Source: Phoronis australis (Eukaryota; Phoronida; Phoronidae). Taken from it: a stretch of 64,000 bases of DNA. The first letter of the stretch is position 1; every line of letters begins with the position of its first letter. The position numbers were made by a program, and so were the translations under genes. Under the pieces are notes generated by a model, which saw only the letters and a program-made list of their open reading frames with translations, did not search any database and had not been told where the DNA came from. The stretch is taken from positions 69,824 through 133,823 of the forward strand of contig NMRA01000181.1 of assembly GCA_002633005.1 (NCBI GenBank), written 5' to 3'. Of this stretch, positions 35,326 through 62,900 are shown piece after piece.

Positions 35326-38300
35326 ATGGATGAGCTCTCTCAGCATCCTCAGACGAGCGAGTCAACATCGGGTACCGACATACAGCGTCAAGAGTTACAA
35401 GAAGGCGATGGGGATGCTGCAGTTTCCGAGAACATGACGAATGCAGCTTCACACCCTTGCCAGAGTGTCAACCATTCACCTGGACTCAGTCGGCTCAATC
35501 ACATTTCAGACAGCGAAAATGAAAATTGTAATCCCCATCCTGCCGTTCCAGAACCAAGATCAGTGAAAGCATTGTACTGCACGGACAAGCTATGGGTGTT
35601 TGTTACGCCCGGAGTGACTTTGATTGTTATAGGATTTTTACTGTGTTTCATTTATTTTAGCATCAGAGGGCTCACAACCTCTTTGGAATACACAGAAACT
35701 ATTCCAACTTATGCAAATGCAATTTTAGTAAGTCCATTGGTTCTTTATTTGGTGTTGTTATAGATGTTTATTTTTGTGTACACATTAAGAGTCAAGGTGA
35801 TTATGCTTCAATTATTGTGTTATGAATAGCATATTTCCATCACTTGATTCTGTTATATGGCAGTCACACTAGAGGAGCAGTTGCCCACTGCTGAATAATG
35901 ACAGCCTCTGCACACTATAGCTGCATTCAGAGCACTATTTTTTTGACTTAAGACAAGTGTAGAAGTTTTGATTTATGAAGAAAAACTTAGTAATAACTAT
36001 AATTTAGAAAGCCACTTTGTATTGGCCACTTGATAATGAAGTAGGCTAAACGTTTTCTTTATTATCAGTGGCTGCACTCAGAGGTGGCAGCAATGTGATG
36101 CATACTAGTTGCTGTCAAAGTTTGTTCTGTCTTTATTTTGTAGGTGTTATGTGCTGGCATTTTAACAATTTCAATATGCAAGAGAAGAAACAAAGTACTG
36201 GTATGTGTTTGGTGTGAAGGACATGCTTTAAACTCCTATGAAATATTCAGCCCCATGCAGTGCCATATATGTGAAAAAACAGCAATTAGCATTGTGATTT
36301 AATTATGGTTACAGAATGAAGAGAATGAATTGCAGCACCCCTGCACTGCTGGTGGTAGATACATTCCAATATAGATTTTTGTGATTTCTGCTTGACCTAA
36401 TTAATCCTTCATGACTTTTTAAGTGCTAAGTTAAATTACAAACTGTTCACCACTGATCATGGTTTGAGATTCCTGAAATACCATTTGGTATTTACTGGAT
36501 CTTGAGTCTGTTTTACATTGATATGCCAGATCTTTCAGTGCTTGACACTTACTAGTAACTTAACACCAACTTGCCAAATGCGACTTCTAAGCGAAAATCC
36601 CAGAACTGTTTAATGAAAATTGAGATGGATCCAAACTGAGGTCGGAAGTCGTCATCCCGTTGTCAGCATTGTTAATAAATTACGCATATCTCTTCTGAAT
36701 ATGCACACTGGAGGCGCGTGTTTCATGTTCCGATGTTGCTTGATTTTTGTCATACAATTTTGACATCCGTCTTTTTGCTTCCTGTTGTAATCATTGTAAG
36801 CATGTGATTGACGTGTGCTGACTGCTGAGGCTAACAAATGCACTTGATTTCAATAAGCGAAAAAATGGTGAACCAAAGGTATTGAATGTAGGAAAAATGT
36901 TATTAATTAATTTAAAGTTTGAAAGTCATATGTTTTGAAATGAATTTTAGGTGAATTATTGTGTGACTTTGATACACGCTGTAACGACTTCGTGGCGACT
37001 TGGAATTTTTTCCATGTCCACAAACACGATCTGAAGTCACATTGGTGAGCTGCTGGTCACCAAATGAAGCACTATCTTTACACCTGGCTGACCTACTTTC
37101 TCTTTATGACTAATCAACAATGAGTTTGATTGCCTAACCTACCAAGGACAGAGAAAACCTGAATACTGGTAGCAGTTGTAACATGCAGATCGAACAGTGA
37201 TTATTGATTCACCAGTTAACTGGCTTATGGCTATATTTCTATGTCTAGAGGTATTGATTACCATCTTTTAATGATTTATTCGTTATATGGTTGTATGTAG
37301 AAAACATGTTTCCAAATTTCAACAGGCAAAACTGGAGTGCAGTTCAATCAAGATTTTCCATGTTATTGTTGTTCTGCTCATTCTACATGATTTTAAAACT
37401 TTGTTATTAATGACATGATAATCACTCATATGTGGGTGGACAAACAAGTTTGAAGTACAAACTTATTTTGAAGAGACATGAATGTGAAACGACATGTAAG
37501 TTGCTAAAAGTAAATGTTTTCTGACAAAGGTGACAAAAATCATTAACCTATATCCAGCAAGTACGAAGATGTGGTGTTGAGGAATAACAGTGCATGGTGG
37601 TGTTACATGTTCCAATGTGATTGCTGATTTACTTTTCTCATTTATTGGTACAATTGGAGATTGTCACTTCTTCTCCTGATGGCCCTCTTGGAAAGTTATG
37701 TTTTAACTAAAGAGTGTCATGCTCATTTTAAATGTCATAGTGAATATTAGATAGATTTACCGATATATATTAAACTAGTACTGTAAGTAGCAGGAGCTTG
37801 GTACTTGAAAACCTTGGACTCTTATGAATTTAAAAAGGAAAACATATCTTCGGAATTTGTTATGTCACGGTCTATGAATGACCTGGGACCTTTTTTGTGA
37901 AAAGTGATTATTTGTCTTCTGCTCCCTTGTCGCTGTATTACTGTATATAATGTTCAAGCCAGGAAAATATTAGTAGATTATTATTATTATTGCTATGATT
38001 AATACAAATTGTTCAAATATTTAGCAATTATGGGAATATTTTATGAGACTGTACTTCGCTGAAGTGAGTTTAGATTATTTTTCTTTAAAATTGTATTTCA
38101 GCATAAGACTCAGTCTTAAGTCGCTTTTCATGAAACGGACCTCTGATTGTTTCATTTCAGATTGTTACCATGATTACTATGTGCGCCATCTGTTGTCTGC
38201 TATCCACGGCATCTGGTATCTTGACAGGCATAAGGAACATTCAAATGATTCACAGCATTGCATTTTGCCAATATCGAACAGAAAATACTCAGTGCCATTG

Positions 38301-41300
38301 CTATACATACATTCCTTCATACAAACCAAGGAATCGCACATCATGGGCTATCATAGGTAGGGACAGTTTTCAGTGTTCCCAAGATAAACAATATAGTAAA
38401 ACGTGCATTAGTCAAGACAGGCATAAGTTGGCTTTTTGCTTGTAGAAGGCAACAATTTTGTGCATTTTGTCAAAACAAAACTTTTGATTTAGGTCATTTA
38501 CTTTATGAAATTGGTCTGAAAGTGTTTCTTACTCACACAAGACAAAGTCTGTTGAACACCCAACAATGTTCACGATTAATAACTTTCAATGATATTCGCT
38601 CAAGCTCTCTATATCTTTGACGGTTGTTCACCGTGCATGAATAAAGCAGCCAGCCAAGAGACACAAGAAAGCCTGACAGCTATATTTCAAGACTGTCTAC
38701 AGGTGGCACTGCTGCCAAAATACTCAGATTAGACATGATTTCTAGACTTAATGCGAAGAACTGCGCACAGTTTGTCCTGTCAGCAGGCCATCTTTTTGGT
38801 CACATCCGGTGACCTAATGAATATAAGTCCGAAAAGATTTCTGCCCCCGACCGGTACTCGAACTCAGGACCTTCTGCTAACCGTGCAGAGAAGAACTGTC
38901 AGTTTGTCTTTGAGCAGAGCAGGGTCATGAAGTTTGCTCTACACTCTTGGTTAGTTTTGACAGCAGCTGAAGCAGTATATCAGTCAGGGGGATTCCAGGT
39001 GTTTTAGTGCAGCCAATTTTAATTCAAGTAAAGGAACAATGACTATGTTGCTTTGGAAGAACAAATACGTACGTCAGGGAAGAAAGTTGCTTTCGACACC
39101 ACACTTATTATATCTGCTTTAATTCGAAGGTTCTGAAGTAGAATTGTTCTGGTTCATGCACAGTTTTGGTCCAATTAGATCCGACTTAAGGAAGTTGCAC
39201 TGTACCTGTATTTTGCTCTTTCAAGATATGTTTAATGTAGCTGCATTGTAGTTAAACTAAGAGGTTCTAAAATAATCCTTTTGATTGTCATTTGATATTT
39301 ACTTACCTGAAAACAAAACTTGTATCATGCTGTCTGAATTCCTGATGCTCAGTGACATTACTTGGCAATGGAAATTGACAATTGAGATCAGGGTTCGAGC
39401 TAAGGGGGCAAAATGCTGCTGGTTTTGTCAGTTATGCTTGTGGACTTTGCTGTTTGTTGCAAAGCCTGTCTTAAATCCTTTAAAAAAGTTTTAAACGTCT
39501 TGAATGCGCTTGAGAGGTTGCAATTTAGGCCTAATCCTGTTTCAGATCCACCTGAATTTGTATTCTACCAGTCGCCGTCATGTGAGGTCATCACCACCAA
39601 CCTGGTCGACTTCATGTACACGCAGTGTGCTCTTTATGGAGGAACGGTAATCATGTGCTGTCTTGCCATTTGTCTTGGTGCTGTCGTCTACAGAAATGAA
39701 CTAAGACGGGCCAAGCTGCATGAGGTTAGTGGCAATGCAATCATCAATTGTTCAAATATAGACCTTTGCGACATAAGAAGCAAGGAACATTTTGTCCCAC
39801 TTTAGGTCATGGTGCTAACTTGTTACTTGCATGAAAGAAATTCGTGTGAAGTTTGTTTAGACTTTCAGCAGGGATGCGTTTCTTAGTGCTTTTCTCTTGT
39901 TAAGTTTGGTACGATCATGCCCAATCACGTGAATGAAGAACAGTTGTGCAATGAAGTTTGTGAATTTACTAGCATAAACTAAACAAAATGGCTGCCACAG
40001 GTGTTGGAATGTTGAGCTATGTAAGTAAAGTACAAATAAACTCGCTATTTCTGTTCCATAAGCCAAGATTTCTTGTCTCAAGGGACATCACGAGTGTCTT
40101 GTATCTATGAAACACACACCTGGGCTATTTTCAGACCTAAATGGAAAAGATCTAAATTTTGCACTTCTTCCCCATTTACCCCTAAAGTCAGTGACGTTGG
40201 CATGCATTCTCTTACTGGTCTGGTGAGATGATCTCCACGTGGTATTTACATACAAACAACATGTCATTATCTGGTAATATTGGGCATCAAAAGCAATGCC
40301 AATCGACCATTTCTCCTTTCAATGACTTGGTTCATTTATTCTGCTTTCCTTTCTCGTAAATTGTTTCTCTTTGCCAAACTATTTTTGAGCACACTCATGA
40401 AATGCCATCGACTTCCCCTACTTGCGCCAGATAAACTAGACAAAGAGTTGTAAGTTTAACAAGTTTAATTCGCAGCCGACAACACAACGAGGCAGAACTG
40501 GAAGGGCTCTCACCAAACACAGTCGTACGAATAACAATGCAATGGCGTTGTTGTTTGGCAGTTCTAGATGAGTGTGCTCGTGGACGAGACGGTCTCCCCA
40601 GCTTAAATGGGAAACTTGTAAATGGGCTATTTGAGGCTGTTCTTGTGACTTTGGCTCATTTATAGTAGGATGGATGCAAATTTTAAAGTAGGCCTACACG
40701 CACATCCCTTGAGTGAACAAAATTGTTGAAGCTATCTTCTCGATATTTGTCCACCAGTTAACAACCTGGAATATGAGTTGTTAACTCCTGTTACCGCGTT
40801 TGGTTAGGTAAAATACCTAGCTTAAATTGTCATTGTTCGTAAACACTTAAATAGCCACATTCTGAAATATTAATTTACTAATTGGTCTCAGGTGGTTCCC
40901 ACTTCTTACTTGAGTAAATGATTTTGTTTATCAAATTCGAACTCTGATCATGCAAAACAATGTTGACTCATAATGCTGAATAAGACGAATACTAATAGAC
41001 ATAAGAAACATGACCCTGAGTTAGTCCAGTACATTGTGAATGTCATGATGTTTTGACTGACCTCATGAACAAAACAACAAGATACAGTGACAGTTAAGCA
41101 CGGTGTTCATCTTCACAATTTTACAAGGCCAACGTGCAGTTTAGTTTAAAAACTTCTGTTTTTATTTTCGTTAAAATTGAAATTCTATTTTCCCAATTTA
41201 GAAGTTTTAATTATGTCACCATATGAATCGTGTTGATTAGTTCTCTTCCCTAGTCTGTCACCAGACAATATTTTGAACAACTGTGGCCATTCACAGTGAA

Positions 41301-42558
41301 TGTATGAAGGTTATCTTTGACAATTTTTTGTTCACTTGTGGTGAGACTTAATTGCAATAATCTCTCAATATGGAGTTCTCTTATCTATGAACTCTATATA
41401 TTTTTGGTAATCAGGCATCAACCTAGACAAATCTGTACCATATTTCAGTGATCCTTTACATCTTGCTCTCATGACAAGTAGAAAATTGAAGGTTTCCTTC
41501 ACAAATCATGGTTGTATTGTTAACTATGTTTTTTTGTTTTCGTATAGGCTTATCAACAGGATTACAGCATGTGTACGGTTGTAGCGAACAGATGTGCAGA
41601 GACATCTGGTGGCCATGGTGATGAACCAATCCCTGATGATGCCACTGACCACCTCAGCGGGAACACATCTTCATTGTTTTCTCAGAGGATAACATTTCCT
41701 GGTGAAAATCAGCCAAGGTTGCTTGGAATCCGTCGGAATGACAGTATTGTTGGCCGCTCTAGAAGTGATGAAGAGAACCAAAATCATAATCATTACACAT
41801 CTCTTCCGAACTTAACTTCTCGAAATGCTAATGATCACCAGCGCGAAATGTCTGCTACACATGGTCAACCATCAGAAGCATATGAGCAAAGGAGTGAAGT
41901 TCAAGCAAACATGGAGAACGAATCTCGAGATAGAAACTGTAATCAGAGGTCCAGTGCTGGAAGGACAGAACGAATGAGCAATTCTAGCCAAACCCTGGAT
42001 CCCCGCCAGTTGTCCGCCATGTGGGGTATGTTTGTTAGATACCTGCAACAAATGGGCCACAGTGTTGGTGGTGACAATGGATTGCCCGACAATCCTCTTC
42101 ATCGTGGAGCTGCTGCTGAGACCTTGCCAAATAGGCCAATGACCAGGAATAGCAACAATCAATCAGAGCTTCCTCCATGGCCAGTGTCAAGGCAAAGCAG
42201 CTGTCAAAATTTACCGCACGGTCCATTGTCACGATCGGGTCATCAGAATCTTGGACACATTCGTACACGTTCTTCTCGTAACACCGTAACATCACAGAGA
42301 AATTCCAGCCTTCGTGACCCTCGGATACCGGTTTCCAACAGGTCATTTGTTCACTACCTCACTGGGGTCTCCAGCCTTGTCACGTATCAAGTTGAACCTC
42401 CCCCTCCCTATGCTCAACCTCCGCCATATTTGGAAAATGACACTGTTCCAGAATACACCAGTAACACATCAGCACAGACCGACCAGGATGTGTCTTCAGC
42501 ACAAAACTCATTGTCATTAAACGAGTGCAGCGAAGATGTAATTGAAACAGTCATTTGA
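35326..42558 (+). CDS. Four-TM protein with PPxY motifs, ENTREP/TMEM255-like (614 aa)
   Basis: Exons 35326-35727, 36144-36200, 38161-38356, 39546-39724, 41548-42558; all junctions are GT-AG and in phase. The start has A at -3 and an in-frame stop 45 nt upstream. A polar 89-residue N-terminus precedes TM1 (~90-112), TM2 (~128-146), TM3 (~154-177) and TM4 (~245-267). The TM3-TM4 loop has a cysteine pattern (FCQ, then QCHCY, then PSCEV) like that of ENTREP/FAM189 and TMEM255 proteins. The Ser/Asn-rich C-terminal tail has two adjacent PPxY motifs, PPPY at 563-566 and 569-572 in EPPPPYAQPPPY. By family knowledge such motifs bind WW-domain proteins such as ITCH-type E3 ligases, and the protein probably acts at endosomal or plasma membranes. 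The exact family is uncertain: architecture fits, identity is low, and the long N-terminus is unusual. Confidence 0.75.
38780..38900 (-). repeat. tRNA-derived SINE-like unit in intron 3
   Basis: On the minus strand, gcacggttagcagaagg (A-box-like, 38889-38870) is followed by gagttcgagtacc (B-box-like, 38865-38853), as in RNA polymerase III promoters. The body then continues into cggacttatattcattagg and gatggcc, the part shared with 16629-16690. Located in intron 3 of the tetraspan gene. Confidence 0.6.
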
Positions 42559-43300
42559 TTTTCCCTTGACATAATACAAAGACGAGTGAAATTTCAGTAT
42601 CTCTTTTTTTCCATCAAGGAAAACTATCCTCAAATTAATTGTAATCCATGTTCAAGATCTGTACCATAGCTAGTAGTATACAAATATTTGGAAAAATGTT
42701 AGACACCCTTGAAAAGGAAAAAAGAGAAACTTTGGCAATTGTTTTTTGTGGTGAAATTTTGCAGTATTGATGCAGTCTGTATGGAGTACCTGGGCTTGCT
42801 ATATAAAAGTGGGTGATAGATATCAAATGCTAGCAAATAGAGCTGTGTTTTTTATTATTATAATTTTATAAGAATTCTTGTGTGACTTGTAATTTTACTG
42901 AGTTGACCTTTTATCTCAGATGAGTCTGGATAGCTCAAACTAAAGACAGGAAAATTTTAACATGGGTTGATTCACTTGTTCACGAGTTCATCTTTTGTAA
43001 ATCAGCTGTATTGTACCCACCTTATACACATTTTCAGATTCAGATGTTTGGTTTCTGATAAAATTATTTTTTTATTAATTTTGCCTCTTCCTTGGAACAC
43101 ACGATTCTGTTTTAACTTTATTAAGTGTTCAGAGATTTTTTTACAATATTGTTGCTATTTTACACACATTCCAAAATGAAGCATTTGTCACATCCTTTGT
43201 ACATTTTATTTTGTGTGTTGTTATTTATACTTTGTAGTAAGAAGTATTTTGTACCAGCATTTGTTAATAGATGGATTTTGTAATAAACTTTTGCAATCGA
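42559..43300 (+). other. 3' UTR of the tetraspan gene
   Basis: AT-rich, non-coding sequence after the TGA stop. The first good AATAAA on the plus strand is at 43282-43287, giving a 3' UTR of ~0.75 kb. Confidence 0.55.
43282..43287 (+). terminator. Poly(A) signal of the tetraspan gene
   Basis: AATAAA in the context gtAATAAActtttgc, 724 bp after the stop codon, at the end of an AT-rich, T-tract-containing stretch. Confidence 0.55.
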
Positions 43301-44443
43301 ACCTGGCAGTGTTGTCATGTAGTTGTAGTCTCCTCTTCAGCAATGCAAAGTTGAAACACCACGCTTGTTCCAATTGTCACCCCAGACATTCTTTAAGTAC
43401 AATTCAGGAATGTGTTCTGTGCCAATTGCAAGGCCTCTAACTAATCCTGTTTTGTTGATTTCACCAAAAACTTATACTGACCTTCTTAGAACAATAATGA
43501 CAAAAAACTTGACTCGTGAGTGAAGGTTTTTGTTCTATTTTTCTTTTGCTTGAGTCATGATGTTGCCCCACTTGAACCTGTGGTGTGCGCATGAATTTTT
43601 TAAATCGTAGCTTCCGTGTTGATGGAACTGGAACACATCTGTAAGAAGTTTACGTTTTGGACATCATGGCTGTTGTGCTTTGAACAAGCGTTAAGTTCAT
43701 AAAAATGGTAAAAACATTGCTGTACCCGGTAGTTCATTTGCTTCAATTGTTGAAACCTATTTCCGCATGGAAAGGCCTTTGTGTAGAGATATGTTGCCTA
43801 CACTTTGTCGAAGCATGACGGGCACGGCCCAAGGAAACAGTGTAATGATATCACTGTGGCGTACCAATTTCTTCCACCGTACATGTCGCACATGGGTGCA
43901 TAGAAAGAAGTTGACGACTAGATTAGTTACTATGACCGATTCAGTGATTCAAGATTTTAAGCAGTACTGCCACCTGATCATTTTTCGAACCCTGAGTAAA
44001 ATTTTCATTATTTTAAAATCTCATTATTGGACTTAGAGTACCACCACCACCATGTACCAAACCACTCAGTCATCTCAAAAATCAAAATTGTATCTCTCTG
44101 ACCCATGGAGGTACGATTCTGACTTGTAAATCTATTTATGCAAAATTTACACCGCATGAGTTTTGCCAAGGAAAATCAGTTACATCTTGTATCTTTGACC
44201 ATTTAATGTAAGTATCTGTGAATGTTTTCTAAGCACTGGTCTCAAAATTCATTAACACAATCAGTCCTTAAACTAAACGGTTATTGTGGGAAATCAGCTG
44301 CTCAGTCTTGGATGTGTTGTTACGAGTGGTTGGAAACACGAACCTACCACAATGTGCGTTAAGGTTTTAGCGAACGTCAGGAAGACTACATAAAACGAAC
44401 ACACCAAGACACAACAGAGAACTTCTAAGAAAAACCAAATAGT
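43301..44443. other. Convergent intergenic region
   Basis: Lies between the 3' ends of the tetraspan gene and FECH. No exon, repeat array or RNA gene recognised. Confidence 0.4.
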
Positions 44444-44449
44444 TTTATT
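44444..44449 (-). terminator. Candidate poly(A) signal of FECH
   Basis: TTTATT on the plus strand reads AATAAA on the minus strand, in aaAATAAAac. It would give a ~2.05-kb 3' UTR after the stop at 46498. Other minus-strand hexamers closer to the stop may also be used. Confidence 0.4.
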
Positions 44450-46497
44450 TAAGCTAACTATGTACATGTATCTCTATTATCCATCATGATATTAAAGCAG
44501 CATCCTAAACAAAATCATGCAAACAAAAGATAAACAAGAAATAAAATAACACAGTTACTAACTGAACACCATTATAGTCAGTTCATGTTTCTAGACAAAC
44601 TGGGAAATAAATGTCTGGCAATCACAGGACAAAATATGTCTGACAAATGCAGAAACCGTCACAGTCTTTCACGACTATTCAAAAGGATATTTAGCAGATA
44701 TTACTGCTAGGACTACACACCTCCAATCTGAAACAAAATAATGCCTCATGACCCTCGTCAACCCTGAACACTTTGGAACAAGTTTGGAACTCATCTTTCA
44801 AGCATGACCGACGCCCTGTGCCAGTTATTACCTTGTTGTGGGAACAAAAATACCACTTTAAAGCACAAAATCCACTCTGCAATGTATTTACGAAGTACTT
44901 TAATTCAGTAACACCTGTTCAATTTCAAGAATTGCACTATGTCCTAAAGAATAATGAGTGGCGATAACTTTCAGGTCAAATCCACACCTTTTATTTCAGG
45001 AAAGTACAATATGTCTCATTACATGTCGGGCAATGACCAATTCTAAGTCAAATCAACAAAAGAGAGTTCTGAGAACTTAAAAAACTTAAACAGAAAACTC
45101 CAGGTTAACAATTTCTTTAAAAAATGTGTTTTCAAAGTCACTGCCCGGCACTACAGGTAGACAGTGAAGTTTGACGATGTCACCCTCAACAAAGGCAGGC
45201 CATAATGACAAGGTTGTTATACAACATTTAAAGGAACAGAATGAGTTTCAGAACATGACAAATACCAAAAATTTATGAAACTGAATGCATTTTATAACTG
45301 CCAGGAAAGTCTACAAAATTTCTTGATGTAGCAGAAGAACTACCTGAAATTTTCACCTTTTTACCTTCATGGGTGGAAATCAAAATTAGATCAACAAAAC
45401 TCCAAACGAATCTTAATGACATTTTGACTACTTTTAAACAGCATTATGACTCACAGACAATTATCTAATTATATCAATGTGTATAAAAGCAATTCAGTAG
45501 AAAATGCGGTATATTAAATTTTCAAATAACAGAATGTCACTAAAATGCTGATACATTAGTCCCATCCTTGTGCGTAAGCAACATGCAACGAATTTTAACA
45601 TTATAGTAAAACAATGATTAAATCTGATTATAGTTTCCACTCAACAATATTATACCACTATATCCCTAACAAGGAATTTCCACTATTATTTCATGTGACA
45701 AAAACTGCCAGATGAACTATCAGCAGTTTAACCTATCACTAATAATAAATCACAATTACTATATTGTTATCAACAAAAACATTATTTTTTATTGCTAACA
45801 TGAAAACACAAAGTCAAATAAAATAACATCAGTGGCAAATGAAACTAAAAACACTCACCATAACGACCAAATTTTTAAGACCAACTTATCCATCACAAAA
45901 TAAAATTAATTTTCATATTTCAAACTTTCTGAAGAAACTCCAACTGATTTTACTCAGTAGCTGAGTAACTCTTTGGCCACACACTACCATAGGACATGAT
46001 TACTGTCCCCAAAGATCTTCCAACTTGGCAAATTAAGAAACACAGATATTGGAACTATTAGTATTTTTGGATTGAAGTACAATCATGTGCAAGCCAACAA
46101 TTTGTTATTGAACAATATACTCCACCTGGTTTGTACAAAATTCAAGGCCATAACAAACAATCACCAAAATTGGAAAAAATGATGCAGGATCAGAAGTACC
46201 GTTCTGAGTGAATATTATGAAAAAGTAATTTATTTTATTCAACTTGTTTTAGTGTGTATTATCGATGCAAATCAATTTTCGTAAAATTTCAGAATGGAGA
46301 TTTAATTACTTAAAATAAAGACACCATAAAACCATTTTTAATAGTAGCTCACCCTCAAAACAATGAATACTTGTATGGATATCAGACATGGACTACAAGA
46401 TCTGTTGATGAGCTCAGCTGTCTGCCTTAACTGAATTGCAGCTCAGCTCAGAGGCTGATGCTGGTCACCTGCACATAGCGGGCTGGGTACATGACCT
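44450..46497 (-). other. Probable 3' UTR of FECH
   Basis: AT-rich, stop-dense sequence directly after the FECH stop with no other gene seen. Confidence 0.4.
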
Positions 46498-59805
<13,308 letters not shown>

Positions 59806-59958
59806 CTTGGGATTCCCTCTTCCCACAATTCAGTGTGTGAAGAATCCCCGCGGTTGTGACGTCATAGCGCTGTTCGCGAATGATGCAGACGAATTTCTTT
59901 CACGATGCAGCTGTGTGGTGGTTTTCTCGCGCTCTCACTGGTCACAAATCTGACCGTC
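59806..59958. promoter_or_regulatory. Bidirectional promoter, FECH and divergent gene
   Basis: Only 153 bp separate the FECH ATG (minus) from the ATG at 59959 (plus). The interval is richer in CpG than its surroundings, has no TATA box, and contains a palindromic CRE near its middle. Confidence 0.6.
59857..59864. promoter_or_regulatory. CRE/ATF palindrome TGACGTCA
   Basis: A perfect 8-bp CREB/ATF site, palindromic and so able to serve both divergent genes, 52 bp upstream of the FECH ATG and 95 bp upstream of the opposite ATG. Confidence 0.6.
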
Positions 59959-62900
59959 ATGGGTAGCAGTCTTTTTTCAAAATCCATTATTCATGAACGC
60001 AGTCGAGTCAGTAAGTTGCTTCGATGATTCCATGCCCAAATTTGTTTACTTTTTGGGCTTGACCTGCGCGGTGATCAACTATTTTGAAACAGTGTTTTGC
60101 GTCGGCCTATAATGAGTAGGCCTATAAGGAGTATCACTTGTATTTCAAACAAGTATAATTACATTTGTAACCGAATTTAAAGTCCCACTATTGAAGCGCT
60201 GACCGTACTTGACTGAATAGGCCTTATCTTTGCCTGTAGGCTGTCCACTGCAGCCGAGGTTCGCCTCGATCACTATGATAACCGTGACAGCACTGTGAAT
60301 TGCATGGAAGTTTTTTTCGGAGAAACTGCCTGCATACGCGGTAGGGAATTGATGATAAGCAACGCAAGAACGAATATCTGTCATGGTCATTGAAACTCGA
60401 AGAAAATGCGGCAGGCTAGTCCCACTAAAAGTCTAGCAAATATTGCCGGTCCGTATCTGATCGAACTGCAAGGGGAAGGCTTATCCAATTTTGCCCCTAG
60501 GTCGACATCCGTTTCACTTGACCCCCTACCCCCTCCATCAACAGACGATACTTAATTGCTTTATCTCTAAATGCACCCTTCCCCCTCGACATCAGTGCTG
60601 TAGTGGGGCTTAGGTGCACGTAGGCGCAGCCAACCACAGTTTTGGCATTTAAACGTAGCGCCTACGCACCGTAAGTTACGTTATAGTGCGAATTCGGTGC
60701 ACTTTTAAAATCCAGTGCTCAAGGTGATATGGTGGGCGTTGGGCGCCTACTTACCTCTAATTTTACCACTACAGCACTCCTCGACATCAACTATACCTCT
60801 TCATTGGCTCTCCGTAGGGGCACTAAACATTATTTGGGAGAGGTGCACAGAGTAATTCTACGTCGTCAAACTTTTGCTGACGTGGTCCCAAAGTCAAGCT
60901 TCTCCCTATCTCCACCTTCACCCCCATAGTCCCTGTCGTCACCAATGTCACACATCTCTCCAATAAGCTTGCGTGGGGAAGGGCAAATCCCGCGGAGGCA
61001 CTGACCCACCAGAAACTTGGGTACACATACTTCAACGAAGTTGACGGTACACTTTGAAAGGGTGGTGTCAAGGGGACCCTCGTACATTGCCTAGAATGCA
61101 TTTTCAAAATTCTTTGTTGAAGTAGGACACACCGGCCGAGTTTCTATGCGGCAGCGCGGAGCTAATACGGCAAATGATATAGAACCACCCGAATTTCACC
61201 ATCATGTGTCAACCTGAAACAAATCACCGAAACATCAATTTCTCAAGGGTTGTCTGTAGATTGACATTAATCAACTAGTGAATGTTTGGGGTATGGCGGT
61301 AGACATTTTATCGAATTTCACCCTCACTGAAGCATCGGCATTTCTAGTACAGGATAAGCTTATAACAATAAAAATGTCTGCTGAAGTCCGTCATAGTTTT
61401 ATCGTTGATACAGAAACATGTAACAAAACTGACTTAGCTAAGACAAATCTTAAATTTTAGTAAATTTTAAGATAAAACTTCAATTTGTCTCGAGACCGTT
61501 TCAAGAAAGAGATCTTAAATTTGAATTAAGTTTTTGATAAAAGTTTGCCTTAATTTTAACTGTCTTACCGTATGTGGAAATTTCAAAGCATGGAAGTTGA
61601 GACAAATCTTAGACTTAAGTCAAAAATGAACTTAATTCAGTTTCTTGGAACGGGCCCCAGATCCCCTGGAGGTTATCTGAATAAAACAACCTTGACATGT
61701 TGGGGCATTAAGTGACAACACAATGCCATGGCGAAAACTAAACCCAGCTCCCAGTCCATGAGCTAACTGCTTTTAAGTTTCAAGCCTCTATTCGAAACCA
61801 TTATTCACAGCATGACATTTTAGGCTATTCTCGAATCGGGATTTGCTGCAGATACACGCATTAATAGCGAGCAACGGGAAGATCACGGGAGATTTGGCAT
61901 TGCGTTGCACGGGAAGTTTGGGGAGACTCCTTTAGAAACTTTCAAAATTCATTCGTGTTTAAATACGAAATAGGAACGCTGGTTCATTACTTTGGCAACC
62001 TGTCACTCAAACAACCCCAGAAATACAATACCTGAGCTTTTAGTAGGCCCTTAGATACGGACAGCGTACACGGTCATCAAAAATCATGGTGACTAATCTG
62101 ATGGACACAGCGAATTTCGTAAGAACAACTCTTCCTTCATCAATTATGCTTTCCTCACGACTTCCCAAATAAATTGTTTCATGCAATAATTTTGGAAAAA
62201 TAAGTAGTGGGCTGTGACCATATTAGGGCATTTTTGTTTTAATTTTTTGACATCACAAACTATTGTATTTTGTATAAGTGAAAAGTCTCCATGTTTAAAC
62301 TTGTATATCTTTATTTGACTTTTCACTATTGTCTAATTCTCCAAATTGGACAAGTAAAAAAATAGAGAAACATAGGGGTGGCACTGCAAAAGTATTTCCA
62401 TAGTCTGAGGACAGTAAATCTCAACAAGATATGAAACCTTTTTAAAGAATTATGCTGCGGAAAATGAGCACTGTTGCAAGATTCAAACCCCAAAACAATA
62501 ACAATTGGTATAATGTCTTGGGGAACCGTTTCTTTGAACTGCCCTTGGTCCTCGCAATTTTCTAACCTTTCCCCTGCCGCCTCAGTATTTCGAGTTGCCC
62601 TCAGTGGTACAATTTTGTTGTTACCGACTCCTCCCATCAGTCGATGCAATTTCCGTCCCCATTCTCCACAAAAAGTTCATCCGCTGGTCTACACAAAGGA
62701 GAGGGACCCCGTGACTACGGGGCGGGGCCCCAATTTTGCTCAGGTTCTTAAAAGTTGCATAGTACCTTACATGATTTACATACGACAAGTCCCGTAAGTT
62801 TGTTCCACCCGGCAGTCAGCAACTACCACCTGTAGACCACGCGAGTTCTTCGTCCACTGTGTGTGACTTGGATACTTGGGCAATTTCCTGCCAGTCGTCA

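Noticed and set aside
62326-62797. Overlapping ~107-residue ORFs on both strands
   Set aside because: No splice sites, motif or codon bias; each appears to be the shadow of the other in intronic sequence.
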